A DNA stretch of 64,000 nucleotides. It comes from Lacrimispora saccharolytica. Lineage in GTDB: Bacteria; Bacillota; Clostridia; Lachnospirales; Lachnospiraceae. The notes below the pieces were generated by a model that had not been told where the DNA came from, did not search any database, and saw only the letters and a list, made by a program, of their open reading frames with translations. A program made the position numbers and the translations under genes. Location: positions 32,875 through 96,874 of the forward strand of contig JACJJN010000012.1 in NCBI GenBank assembly GCA_016899975.1. Reading direction: 5' to 3'. Positions 27,269 to 34,835 of this stretch are shown piece by piece. How positions within the stretch are numbered: position 1 is the stretch's first letter; each line of letters begins with the position of its first letter.

Positions 27269-28543
27269 TTAAAACAATGTTGTTGTCCCAAGCAAAAAGT
27301 CAATCAGGTTGCAATGATAAAATCCGTTGTTATCGTAAAAGTTATGGGGAATATCCATACGGATTACAATTTTCTTAAAGAAATCTCCTGTGAGTTTTAA
27401 GGATTGTAACTCAGTTTCTGTTTTCTGTTCCGTATCCATCTGATAAGCAGACTGAATATAGATGCGGCGGTCTCCATCGTTCACAACAAAGTCAATTTCA
27501 CGCTGGATTCGCTCGTCATTTTTTCGTTCCGTGACCACGCCGACATCTACGGAATAACCGCGCTTCACCAACTCATTATAGATGATATTCTCCATGATAT
27601 GTCCTGGATCATACTGTCTATAATTCAAACGGGCATTGCGAAGCCCCAGATCAGTGTAGTAATACTTATTGGGATAATTAAAATAAGTCTTTCCTTTCAC
27701 ATCATATCTTCTTGCTCTTTCTATTAAGAAGGCATCCATAGTGTGAGTGAGATAAGAGGAAACCAAATTATTGTTGACAGGTTCGTGCCGCATAGAAGTC
27801 AAAGCATTTGCAATGTTAGTCGGGTTTGTGAGAGAACCAATTTGTGATGCAATGAAATCGAGAATAGCGTTCAGAATATCTTCCCTTTCCAATTTGTTGC
27901 GCTCTACAATATCTTTCACATAGAGTTCTTCATATAAATTGGAGAGGTAGGCTTTTTTATCTTTTTCATCCTCCAAAGCAAGAATACGAGGCATTCCACC
28001 GTAAAGCATATATTGATCCAACGCAGTTTTCTTTTCGCCGCCAACATAGGCATAGAACTCGTCAAATGACAGCGGGTACACATGGATTTGTGTGGCTCTG
28101 CCGCGAAACTCTGTGGCGATGTCTTTGGAAAGCATTTTGGAGTTACTTCCTGTCACATAGACATCCAGGTTTTTATATGCCTTCAATTCGTTGAGCATAT
28201 CATAGATGGTAACTACAATTCCGGCGTTTTCTTCATCCTTTACTTTAATCGTGAACTGGACCTCGTCTATAAACAAGTAGAACTTCTCGTCTTTCCTGGT
28301 GCTTACGATAGAATCCACATAGTCACAGAGAGTAATGGGATTGCGGTATTTATAGTTTCTTCGTTGGTCAAGTTCCAGACGGATAATTTGTTCTTCTTTT
28401 ACCCCCTGAAAAAGAAGGTACTCATAAAACAGGTCAAAAAGAAGCACTGATTTTCCGCAGCGGCGGATTCCAGTGATAACCTTAATTTCACCATTCCACA
28501 TATTGTGAATCAGACGATCCAAATAATAATCTCGCTTAATCAT
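27269..28543 (-). CDS. AAA_14/DUF4143 ATP-binding protein (copy 1)
   Basis: 424 residues from ATG 28543, with AGAGGTG upstream. Walker A is GIRRCGKSVLLFDLF near residue 24 and Walker B FYLFIDEVQF near 95; VYVTGSNSKMLSKDIATEFRGR follows, as in archaeal-type STAND/AAA_14 ATPases. The DUF4143 C-terminal half has a nuclease-like fold segment (EREIDFVVNDGDRRIYIQSAY) with the E-x-D/QxxY pattern of PD-(D/E)xK-related proteins. The biological role of the family is unsettled. A distant paralog is divergently placed at 28874-30088. Confidence 0.88.
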   Translation of the reverse strand: MIKRDYYLDRLIHNMWNGEIKVITGIRRCGKSVLLFDLFYEYLLFQGVKEEQIIRLELDQRRNYKYRNPITLCDYVDSIVSTRKDEKFYLFIDEVQFTIKVKDEENAGIVVTIYDMLNELKAYKNLDVYVTGSNSKMLSKDIATEFRGRATQIHVYPLSFDEFYAYVGGEKKTALDQYMLYGGMPRILALEDEKDKKAYLSNLYEELYVKDIVERNKLEREDILNAILDFIASQIGSLTNPTNIANALTSMRHEPVNNNLVSSYLTHTMDAFLIERARRYDVKGKTYFNYPNKYYYTDLGLRNARLNYRQYDPGHIMENIIYNELVKRGYSVDVGVVTERKNDERIQREIDFVVNDGDRRIYIQSAYQMDTEQKTETELQSLKLTGDFFKKIVIRMDIPHNFYDNNGFYHCNLIDFLLGTTTLF

Positions 28544-28561
28544 AATATCACCTCTAACTTT

Positions 28562-28649
28562 TGCCGTAAACGGCATAAGATATAGATAATTATAACATCT
28601 TTGTTTATCAAATCCAATAAGTCATCTCTAACTTTTGCCGTATATGGCA
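28562..28649 (-). promoter_or_regulatory. Promoter of the first DUF4143 gene bracketed by two matching dyads
   Basis: Minus-strand TTGGAT (28612-28617), 17-base spacer, TATAAT (28589-28594). Dyads TGCCGTAAACGGCA (28562-28575) and TGCCGTATATGGCA (28636-28649), both preceded by TCTAACTTT on the plus strand, lie on either side. The layout suggests a looping repressor or a start-proximal RNA hairpin. The rest of 28650-28873 holds AT-rich sequence only. Confidence 0.55.
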
Positions 28650-28873
28650 TAAGTTTATTATACACGAACTTCAGAGAGAATATACATAAAGATTGCCCCA
28701 TTTTAAGAGATACGATGCCAAACCGGTGTCCAGGAAATTGATCAATGACATTTTCAATCCATGTCGATTTTTAAATTTTATCAACTATAACCGTTAAATC
28801 AAATATATTACGCTTGAATTTCAATTATATCCGTGATATTATGATAACAATCTCAGAAAGGAGACTGGTTGTT

Positions 28874-30088
28874 ATGATCAAACGTGAAACGTATATGAGC
28901 CGTATCCGTCCTTTCATCGGAAACGACCTGGTGAAAGTCCTGACCGGCATTAGGCGAAGCGGAAAATCAGTGATGCTGGATCTGATCAAGGAGGAACTGT
29001 GCGCCTCTGGTACAGACAGCAGTCAGTTTATATCCATTAACTTTGAGAATATGAGTAATGCTCATCTCTGTACCGCCACGGCGCTTCATGATGAGATCAT
29101 CCGCCGAGCCTCGGAAATCCATGGCAAGGTCTATCTTTTTTTTGATGAAATACAAGAGGTGGACGCCTGGGAGAAATGTATCAATTCCTTTCGTGTTGAA
29201 CTCGACTGTGATATCTATATTACCGGCTCCAATGCCAAACTGCTTTCCGGTGAGCTTGCGACCTATCTTGCCGGACGATATGTGGAATTTGTAATCTACC
29301 CGTTCTCCTTTGCAGAATTTACTGAGTTGTATCACACCGTATACCCGGAGACCGATACCCGTGAGTGCTTCAACAAATATCTGGCCGCAGGAGGCATGCC
29401 TTACCTTTCCAATCTTCACTACGATGAAACGGCAAGCCGCCAGTATTTACGTGATCTGTTCAATTCCGTGGAGCTGAAAGATATCGTCAAACGCAACAGA
29501 ATCCGGGATGTGGATCTTTTGGAACGTATTATCGCCTATGTGACCTCCAACATCGGCACCACCTTTTCCTCCACAGCCATATCCAAATATCTGAAAAGCG
29601 AGGGACGATCCGTATCACCGGAAACAGTACTGGGCTACATTAAGGCCTGCACTGACGCTTTCCTGTTCTACCAGGTAAAACGCCAGGACTTACAGGGTAA
29701 GAAGATACTCACCGTCAACGAGAAATACTATGTCGCTGATCACGGGATTCGGGAAGCGGTGTTCGGAGGAAACAAAAAAGATATCAATCTGGTCCTGGAG
29801 AATATCGTTTACATGGAACTTCTGCGCCGTGGCTATACCGTCACGGTCGGAAAAGTAGGCAGCAAAGAGATTGATTTCGTATGTGAAGATCATGGAAACA
29901 AGCTGTACGTTCAGGTTGCTTATCTTCTGGCTTCAGAGGACACCATTCAGCGTGAGTTTGGCGTCTATGACCATGTCCGTGACAACTTTCCCAAATATGT
30001 CGTCACCCTGGACGAATTTGACATGAGCCGGGACGGAATCAAACATCGCAATATCCGGGACTTCCTGCTGGAAGATGAATGGAATTGA
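28874..30088 (+). CDS. AAA_14/DUF4143 ATP-binding protein (copy 2)
   Basis: 404 residues from ATG 28874, with AAGGAG about 11 bases upstream. Walker A GIRRSGKSVMLDLI near residue 23, Walker B VYLFFDEIQEVDAW near 82, sensor region IYITGSNAKLLSGELATYLAGRY near 110. The C-terminal half ends with KEIDFVCEDHGNKLYVQVAYLL, again the E-D-QxAY nuclease-like pattern of DUF4143. The two proteins of the pair are clearly related but diverged, so this is probably not a recent duplication. Confidence 0.88.
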   Translation: MIKRETYMSRIRPFIGNDLVKVLTGIRRSGKSVMLDLIKEELCASGTDSSQFISINFENMSNAHLCTATALHDEIIRRASEIHGKVYLFFDEIQEVDAWEKCINSFRVELDCDIYITGSNAKLLSGELATYLAGRYVEFVIYPFSFAEFTELYHTVYPETDTRECFNKYLAAGGMPYLSNLHYDETASRQYLRDLFNSVELKDIVKRNRIRDVDLLERIIAYVTSNIGTTFSSTAISKYLKSEGRSVSPETVLGYIKACTDAFLFYQVKRQDLQGKKILTVNEKYYVADHGIREAVFGGNKKDINLVLENIVYMELLRRGYTVTVGKVGSKEIDFVCEDHGNKLYVQVAYLLASEDTIQREFGVYDHVRDNFPKYVVTLDEFDMSRDGIKHRNIRDFLLEDEWN

Positions 30089-30118
30089 AAAAAACAACTC
30101 GATAACAGCAAAAAAAGA

Positions 30119-30183
30119 AAGAGACAATCCTGCGGAAATTCAGGTTTCTTTAACCTTGAATCTTTGCAGGATTGTCTCTTTTT
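30119..30183. terminator. Bidirectional terminator between the second DUF4143 gene and the HxlR gene
   Basis: AGAGACAATCCTGC pairs with GCAGGATTGTCTCT, with a further inner stem ATTCAGGTT/AACCTTGAAT; A-run on the left and T-run on the right. Confidence 0.85.
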
Positions 30184-30216
30184 CAAAAATCTATTTTATT
30201 GCACAAAAATCCATTC

Positions 30217-30549
30217 TTAATGATCCGGATATTTTTCCTTGTAATTCTTTCCCCAAACTTCCATAGCATTAATAATCGGCCGCATAGATTCGCCCAATTC
30301 GCTCAAGGCATATTCCACTCTTGGAGGCACTTCCGGATAAACCGTGCGGGTAATGATTCCATCCTGCTCCATGGAACGCAGACTGTCCGTCAGAACTTTT
30401 TGGCTGATCCCATCCAAATCTTTTCGAAGTTCATTGAAGCGCCATGGACGGGCAAGTAAATTTCGCATAATCAACAGCTTCCATTTGCTTCCAATCAACT
30501 GAACCGTTGTTGCAACTGGACAAGCTGGCATTTCTTCTTTCGTCAGCAT
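30217..30549 (-). CDS. HxlR family transcriptional regulator
   Basis: 110 residues from ATG 30549, with GGAGG 8 bases upstream; the longer frame lacks a ribosome site. The family's cysteine and winged helix are present: CPVATTVQLIGSKWKLLIMRNLL, then RFNELRKDLDGISQKVLTDSLRSMEQDGII and the wing PRVEYALSELG. HxlR proteins usually sense redox or reactive electrophiles through the N-terminal Cys. It diverges from the RiPP relic; a matching dyad lies between them. Confidence 0.92.
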   Translation of the reverse strand: MLTKEEMPACPVATTVQLIGSKWKLLIMRNLLARPWRFNELRKDLDGISQKVLTDSLRSMEQDGIITRTVYPEVPPRVEYALSELGESMRPIINAMEVWGKNYKEKYPDH

Positions 30550-30722
30550 GTGTGACACCTCCGGAATTCCCAATAGTTTAAATATGAATGTTACATAAGA
30601 ATTATAATGCTGCATCCCTATAAAATCAAGCATACCGTTTGAATTTCTGAAAAAATCTGGCAGCCATTCAGCCAGCTGAATGGTTCCTTCAAAAGTCACA
30701 AAAAAGTAACCCGGTTATAAAA

Positions 30723-30734
30723 AAGTGCGTACTT
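30723..30734. promoter_or_regulatory. HxlR-type operator-like dyad
   Basis: AAGTGCGTACTT (inverted AAGT...ACTT) resembles the short dyads bound by HxlR proteins. It lies just ahead of TTGTAG-16-TACAAT, a possible promoter for the peptide cassette on the plus strand. Confidence 0.4.
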
Positions 30735-30783
30735 GTAGAGCGAAAGAGAATCCATACAATAGAAAGCACAGAGGGCAAAACAG

Positions 30784-30811
30784 GTAACAGTTCAGCCAGT
30801 GAAACTGTCAC
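30784..30811. repeat. Family A palindrome (diverged)
   Basis: GTAACAGTTCAGC...GAAACTGTCAC, an imperfect copy of the 13-base inverted repeat, between the HxlR gene and the peptide ORF. Confidence 0.7.
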
Positions 30812-30850
30812 AAAAACAGCACTCTGAATACTTATATGGAGGTCAAAACA

Positions 30851-30943
30851 TTGGCACTTTCTAATTTATTTGGATGGAACAAAAAAATGGAGACCGCTCC
30901 TGCTGCTTCCTGTGGCTCTGCCTGCGGCGCCGGTGACAAATAA
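30851..30943 (+). CDS. Candidate Cys-rich RiPP precursor (ACGX-like)
   Basis: 30 residues from TTG 30851, with GGAGG exactly 8 bases upstream. A hydrophobic/basic leader (MALSNLFGWNKK) is followed by an Ala-rich stretch and the core SCGSACGAGDK, with Cys at residues 21 and 25, each followed by Gly. This matches the pattern of ACGX-repeat peptides modified by partner radical-SAM/SPASM enzymes. A radical-SAM start follows 107 bases later on the same strand. Only one and a half repeats are present. The strong ribosome site, neighbour and composition support a real gene; the family assignment is from memory of its motif. Confidence 0.65.
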   Translation: MALSNLFGWNKKMETAPAASCGSACGAGDK

Positions 30944-31050
30944 GTTGTTTTATTCCCATGAAATCCGTTCCCGGCGGAAACACTCTCGCCGGGGACATTT
31001 GAAAGGTTACTCGGACAAATCCGATTTTTATATAAGAGAGGTCAAACGAA

Positions 31051-31266
31051 ATGAAACAATATTTTTCTTTTCAGTGGCACATCACAGACGAGTGTGATCA
31101 ACGGTGCAAACATTGCTACATCTTTTCGGAGGATAACTGCAAAAAACTGGATTCTATGACCTGGAGGCAGATGCAGGATGCCTTTTATAACTGCCTGGAT
31201 TTCTGGAAGCTGCTGGAATTGATGAAGCAGCACGATATTCCCTTTCTTCCAGCTGTTCCAGTGTAG
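31051..31266 (+). pseudogene. Truncated radical-SAM peptide maturase
   Basis: Begins with ATG 31051 after GAGAGGTC. The first ~51 residues are a clean radical-SAM N-terminus: FSFQWHITDECDQRCKHCYIF with the C-x3-C-x2-C cluster motif, then DSMTWRQMQDAFYNCLDFW. Family members run to about 400-450 residues, but here the reading frame passes at about 31205 into sequence antisense to a Gfo/Idh fragment and stops at 31266. The SPASM domain is missing, so no maturase activity is expected. Confidence 0.8.
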
Positions 31267-31468
31267 TCAGCGGAGCCTTATCCGTAAAGTAATCCTTCCC
31301 CGCCGCCATGACCCGAAGCCCCAGCGCACAACGTTCGCTGGTCACAGCTGCTCCCGCTACCAGCTTTACCTCTGGATCCTTCAGAATTTCCTCCTCCGAA
31401 GCCGCCGGCTTCGCCTGCGGAAATACCTCGCAGAATTTCCGTACCTTTTCCGGATCCGGATCATACAC
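31236..31468 (-). pseudogene. Gfo/Idh/MocA oxidoreductase fragment 1
   Basis: About 75 residues from the Rossmann half of a sugar dehydrogenase: YDPDPEKVRKFCEVFPQ, EEILKDPEVKLVAGAAVTSER, GKDYFTDKAPLTTLEQLEE. The N-terminal nucleotide loop and the whole C-terminal domain are missing. The frame runs into the truncated radical-SAM gene on the other strand. Confidence 0.75.
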
Positions 31469-31485
31469 CCACTTCCACCTCAGAA

Positions 31486-31671
31486 TTATCGTGCATCACA
31501 TTCTAGACTCGGCGCCATAGGTTTTTCCACCAAAACGTTCTTTCCAGCATTCATGGAATTGATTGCACTTTCCGCATGACAGGACGGCGGTGTACATATA
31601 TGCACCAGGTCAATCTTCAACCCGGATGCCAACATTTTCTGATGATCATCAAACACTGCAGCCTCCTTCAA
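31486..31671 (-). pseudogene. Gfo/Idh/MocA oxidoreductase fragment 2
   Basis: About 60 residues from the same region of a different Gfo/Idh protein: VFDDHQKMLASGLKIDLVHI, CTPPSCHAESAINSMNAGKN, VLVEKPMAPS with the EKP motif. Both fragments contain equivalent parts of the fold, so they derive from two genes and not from one frameshifted gene. Confidence 0.75.
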
Positions 31672-31713
31672 ATTGTACCTTTTTTTTGCAGCTTCAGCTT
31701 ATACAAAAAAATA

Positions 31714-31791
31714 AAGGCATAAATTTTTCTTGATTGGTTAAAATGACGTTGAAACAACTCCATTATACCAAACAGATGAAATTTATGCCTT
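31714..31791. repeat. Inverted repeat in the degraded region
   Basis: AAGGCATAAATTT and AAATTTATGCCTT, 13 bases perfect, enclosing 52 bases without a reading frame. Possibly ends of a decayed mobile element. The remainder of 31672-31865 shows nothing else. Confidence 0.55.
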
Positions 31792-31865
31792 ATATTGGCT
31801 GAAATATTAAGTTTTCAAGATTTATTTTGTAGCTGAGGATTGTAGTTGAACAATCCTTGACGGCA

Positions 31866-32612
31866 TCAAACTCTTACCATCCCATCCACGCTCAGCACAA
31901 CGCCGGTAATATAAGATGCTTCCTCCGAAGCCAGGAACACAAACGCGTTTGCAATATCTTCCGGCTGTCCCAGACGGCGAAGGGGAATCTGCTGAATGAT
32001 AGGCTCTATCACTTCCTTCGGTACCGCCTTCATCATATCCGTCTCCGTAACACCCGGCGCTACCGCATTGACACGGATACCTTTCGGACCAAGTTCACGG
32101 GCGAGAGAAACCGTCAGTCCATTGACCGCAAATTTTGAAGCAGGATAAGCAACACCGCTTGGCTGTCCATAGATACTTACCATAGATGACGTAGAGAGGA
32201 TAACTCCCTCGCCGCGTGCAGCCATAAATTCACTTGCCACACGTGTGGCATTGAACACACCTTTGACATTCAGATCCATAACCTTATCGAAAAGCTCCTC
32301 CGTATATTCTGCAAAAGGTGTACTCTCCGATATTCCTGCGTTATTCACCAGAATATCTACACGGCCATATTTCTCGACCACTTTCTTAAATGCATCCCTT
32401 ACGGAATCCAGACTTGCCAGATTCGGGCTGATCCCTTCCACGACCCCTTCCGGATGTTTCTCTCTCAGACGCTCAACGCCCCGATCCACAGTTTCCCGAG
32501 AACTCGCCGTGATAATAACAGTGGCGCCTTCTTTCAAAAATTTATCAGCAGTAGCAAAACCAATACCGCGGCTTCCGCCGGTAATAACAGCAACTTTATT
32601 CTTTAACCTCAT
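31866..32612 (-). CDS. SDR family oxidoreductase (FabG-like)
   Basis: 248 residues. Classical short-chain dehydrogenase: nucleotide loop TGGSRGIGFA near 12-21, NNAG near 89-92, catalytic Ser in STSSMV near 141 and YPASK near 155-159. The C-terminus FLASEEASYITGVVLSVDG is typical. AGGAGGAACGTGCG precedes the ATG. The substrate is unknown; it need not be FabG of fatty-acid synthesis since no fab gene is nearby. Confidence 0.88.
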   Translation of the reverse strand: MRLKNKVAVITGGSRGIGFATADKFLKEGATVIITASSRETVDRGVERLREKHPEGVVEGISPNLASLDSVRDAFKKVVEKYGRVDILVNNAGISESTPFAEYTEELFDKVMDLNVKGVFNATRVASEFMAARGEGVILSTSSMVSIYGQPSGVAYPASKFAVNGLTVSLARELGPKGIRVNAVAPGVTETDMMKAVPKEVIEPIIQQIPLRRLGQPEDIANAFVFLASEEASYITGVVLSVDGMVRV

Positions 32613-32701
32613 CGCACGTTCCTCCTTTTTTTCTTCTACTTAAAGGATACCCTGTTTTTTTAAATTTTTCTGTGATGAGGTCACCCTTTACGGAAAACTT
32701 C

Positions 32702-32908
32702 TCAAAAATAAAATAATTCTTCAAACTTTTTATCCAAGGCGATGCACAGGATCAGCGCCAGCTTTGCCGTGGGATTGAACTGCCCGGTTTCAATGGAACT
32801 GATCGTATTTCTGGACACGCCGACCATCTCCGCCAGCTGCGCCTGGGAAAGCTTTTTCTCCGTCCGCACCTCTTTTAAATGATTTTTCAGTACTAATTCT
32901 TCGTTCAT
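32702..32908 (-). CDS. XRE family HTH regulator (Cro/CI type, short)
   Basis: 68 residues from ATG 32908 behind GGAGGAAACA. The whole protein is one helix-turn-helix domain: LSQAQLAEMVGVSRNTISSIETGQFNPTAKLA, ending FEELFYF. Such compact regulators are commonly paired with a small membrane protein, as here (32974-33285 is directly upstream in the same operon). Three matching dyads around the promoter at 33305-33377 point to autoregulation. Confidence 0.92.
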   Translation of the reverse strand: MNEELVLKNHLKEVRTEKKLSQAQLAEMVGVSRNTISSIETGQFNPTAKLALILCIALDKKFEELFYF

Positions 32909-32973
32909 TGTTTCCTCCATCGGACGCACCTGCTGCGTCTGCAAGGCAGATTTGGAAGTTCACTTCCAAACTT

Positions 32974-33285
32974 CTACCCCATGATCTCCACAAGATAATT
33001 CAGCAGAGCGAAGAGAGAAGCCAGCCCTCCGGCAACTGTGATAACCAGATAAGATTTTCTTCCCGTAAATTTATATTTCGGGTAAGCCTCCGCCGCAAGA
33101 AATGCCCAGAACATTGCCAGCGGTGCATGATTGGAATGTCCGGTACAGAAATTGATTAGCATAATAGCTATAAAAACAATGCAGAACGCTACCATCCCCA
33201 ATTTTCGTCCTCTGTTTTCCGCATTCAACATACCTTCATCCTGTTTTTCCTTCCTGCTTTTCTCCAAAATCTCTTCTCTGTTCAT
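32974..33285 (-). CDS. Small membrane protein, DUF6442-like
   Basis: 103 residues from ATG 33285 behind GGAGGTATCTAT. A charged N-terminus (MNREEILEKSRKEKQDEGML) is followed by three hydrophobic segments around residues 33-50, 58-75 and 80-100. This plan matches small proteins encoded with short XRE regulators in Firmicutes (the DUF6442 group by my reading). Function unknown; the pair may act as a membrane-sensed regulatory switch, which is inference. Confidence 0.7.
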   Translation of the reverse strand: MNREEILEKSRKEKQDEGMLNAENRGRKLGMVAFCIVFIAIMLINFCTGHSNHAPLAMFWAFLAAEAYPKYKFTGRKSYLVITVAGGLASLFALLNYLVEIMG

Positions 33286-33304
33286 ATAGATACCTCCTCC
33301 CATG

Positions 33305-33377
33305 CCAAGTTTTCTTTGCACCTTTATTATATCATGCCAAGTTTTCTTGTCAATTGTTTTTGCAAAGTTTTCTTTGC
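33305..33377 (-). promoter_or_regulatory. Promoter with three operator copies for the membrane protein/XRE operon
   Basis: Minus-strand TTGACA (33348-33353), 16-base spacer, TATAAT (33326-33331). CAAAGTTTTCTTTG-type dyads sit at 33362-33377 (perfect, GCAAAGTTTTCTTTGC), 33337-33349 and 33305-33319, that is upstream, within the spacer and downstream of -10. Confidence 0.75.
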
Positions 33378-33382
33378 AAAAC

Positions 33383-33422
33383 AAAAAAGCAGCAGCGAAG
33401 CTATCAACAACTCCGCTGCTGC
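33383..33422 (-). terminator. Terminator of the MATE operon
   Basis: Minus strand GCAGCAGCGGAG, 10-base loop, CTTCGCTGCTGC, then six T's. Confidence 0.8.
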
Positions 33423-33431
33423 AGGATCACT

Positions 33432-33459
33432 GTAACGGTTCATTTAGCTGAACGGTTAC
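33432..33459. repeat. Family A palindrome
   Basis: GTAACGGTTCATTTAGCTGA begins an inverted repeat ending ACGGTTAC; it lies 11 bases past the MATE stop codon. Confidence 0.8.
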
Positions 33460-33470
33460 GGATTATATTC

Positions 33471-34823
33471 TCATTTTCCCTTCCGCTTCAATTTGGATAA
33501 ATAAATGATAAACCAGGTTACCAGTACGACACCTTTCAGGAAACTTGAAATACTGATACTCCACCAGATACCATTCAGCCCCAGCGCTGTGCCGGACAGG
33601 ATCAGCGCCATCGGAATCCGCGCCGATGTGAGCACAACGCTTTCCACTGCGGGCGGAATCGTCTTTCCAAGACCGGAAAACGCGCCGGTGGTCATAATTT
33701 CCATACAAAGGAAAATTTCAGACATTCCGAGAATCTGCAGGTATTCCACACCCATAGGGACAAGTTCTTGTTCCGGAATAAAAATCCGGAAAATATACTG
33801 GGGCAGGAAAAGCAGGATCGCCGTACAGAAAATTCCCCATACAATGGTAATCACAGATGCCACCCGGTATCCTTTCCGTACACGTCTCATATTCCCGGCT
33901 CCATAATTCTGTCCGATAAAGGAGTTCACCGCCGCCGAAAAACCATCCGCCGCCATCCAGGAAATGGATTCGATCTGATTCCCCACCTTCTGAACCGCAA
34001 CCGCCGCGTCTCCCCATTCCGCAATAATCCTTGCTATGATCATGGAAATAAACGTAAAGATCATACTCTGAAGTGACATCGGAACTCCGATCCGCACAAT
34101 CGTTGCCATATGTTTGCGATCCGGTTTCTGCAGAAGATGAATCTTATCAAAAACCATACGATCCTTCCTCACAGAAAAAGCCAGCGTAAAGGTAACGATT
34201 GCCTGTGCCAGAATGGTCGCGAGGGCAGCGCCGGCAACGCCCATTTCCGGAAAAGGTCCCATCCCGAAGATCAGAACCGGATCCAACAGGAAATTGACAC
34301 CCAGTCCCATACAAGTCGCCAGAAACGGCGTCTGGCTGTTTCCCATGGCGGTGATAATTCCTGTCATAATGGTGTTGATAAAATTGAAAACAACCAGACC
34401 ACTGGTGATCATAAGATAAATTTCCGCCTGCCCGATTACCTCAGGGCTGTTGAGATTAAAGAATCCGATCAAAGGCCCATGCAGCAGAACCGCAAGGATG
34501 CCAAATAATACACCGGTAAAAATTCCCAGCTGCAGAGCGCTCCGCGCATATATCGCGGCATCCTCGTGATCCCCTGCGCCCAGGGAATGCGCGACCTTGA
34601 TCTGGCCTCCGACTTTCGACAGGGACGCGATCCCGTTGGAAAGCCAAAGATACATTCCCGCAGCGCCGACGGCAGCAACCGCATTGCTTCCCACTCTTCC
34701 GATCCAGATCATATCGACCATATTGTAAGCCATCTGAACCAGGGAAGCCCCTACCACCGGCAGCGCAAGCTTCGTCAGGGACGGAAAAATCGGTCCGTCC
34801 AATAATTGAATTGTCTTTTTCAT
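33471..34823 (-). CDS. MATE family efflux transporter
   Basis: 450 residues, twelve membrane segments in two homologous six-helix halves. Start MKKTIQLLDGPIFPSLTKLALPV and AYNMVDMIWIGRVG near 35-45 are typical; a matching segment (ADGFSAAVNSFIGQNYGAG) begins the second half. Exchanges Na+ or H+ for drugs or metabolites. It starts 12 bases after the DUF3881 stop, in the serS-DUF3881-MATE order. Confidence 0.92.
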   Translation of the reverse strand: MKKTIQLLDGPIFPSLTKLALPVVGASLVQMAYNMVDMIWIGRVGSNAVAAVGAAGMYLWLSNGIASLSKVGGQIKVAHSLGAGDHEDAAIYARSALQLGIFTGVLFGILAVLLHGPLIGFFNLNSPEVIGQAEIYLMITSGLVVFNFINTIMTGIITAMGNSQTPFLATCMGLGVNFLLDPVLIFGMGPFPEMGVAGAALATILAQAIVTFTLAFSVRKDRMVFDKIHLLQKPDRKHMATIVRIGVPMSLQSMIFTFISMIIARIIAEWGDAAVAVQKVGNQIESISWMAADGFSAAVNSFIGQNYGAGNMRRVRKGYRVASVITIVWGIFCTAILLFLPQYIFRIFIPEQELVPMGVEYLQILGMSEIFLCMEIMTTGAFSGLGKTIPPAVESVVLTSARIPMALILSGTALGLNGIWWSISISSFLKGVVLVTWFIIYLSKLKRKGK

Positions 34824-34835
34824 TTCCCTCTTCCC

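Noticed and set aside
31236..31671. A single frameshifted Gfo/Idh gene
   Set aside because: The two fragments cover overlapping parts of the same fold (each includes the 60-100 residue region), so one frameshift cannot explain them.
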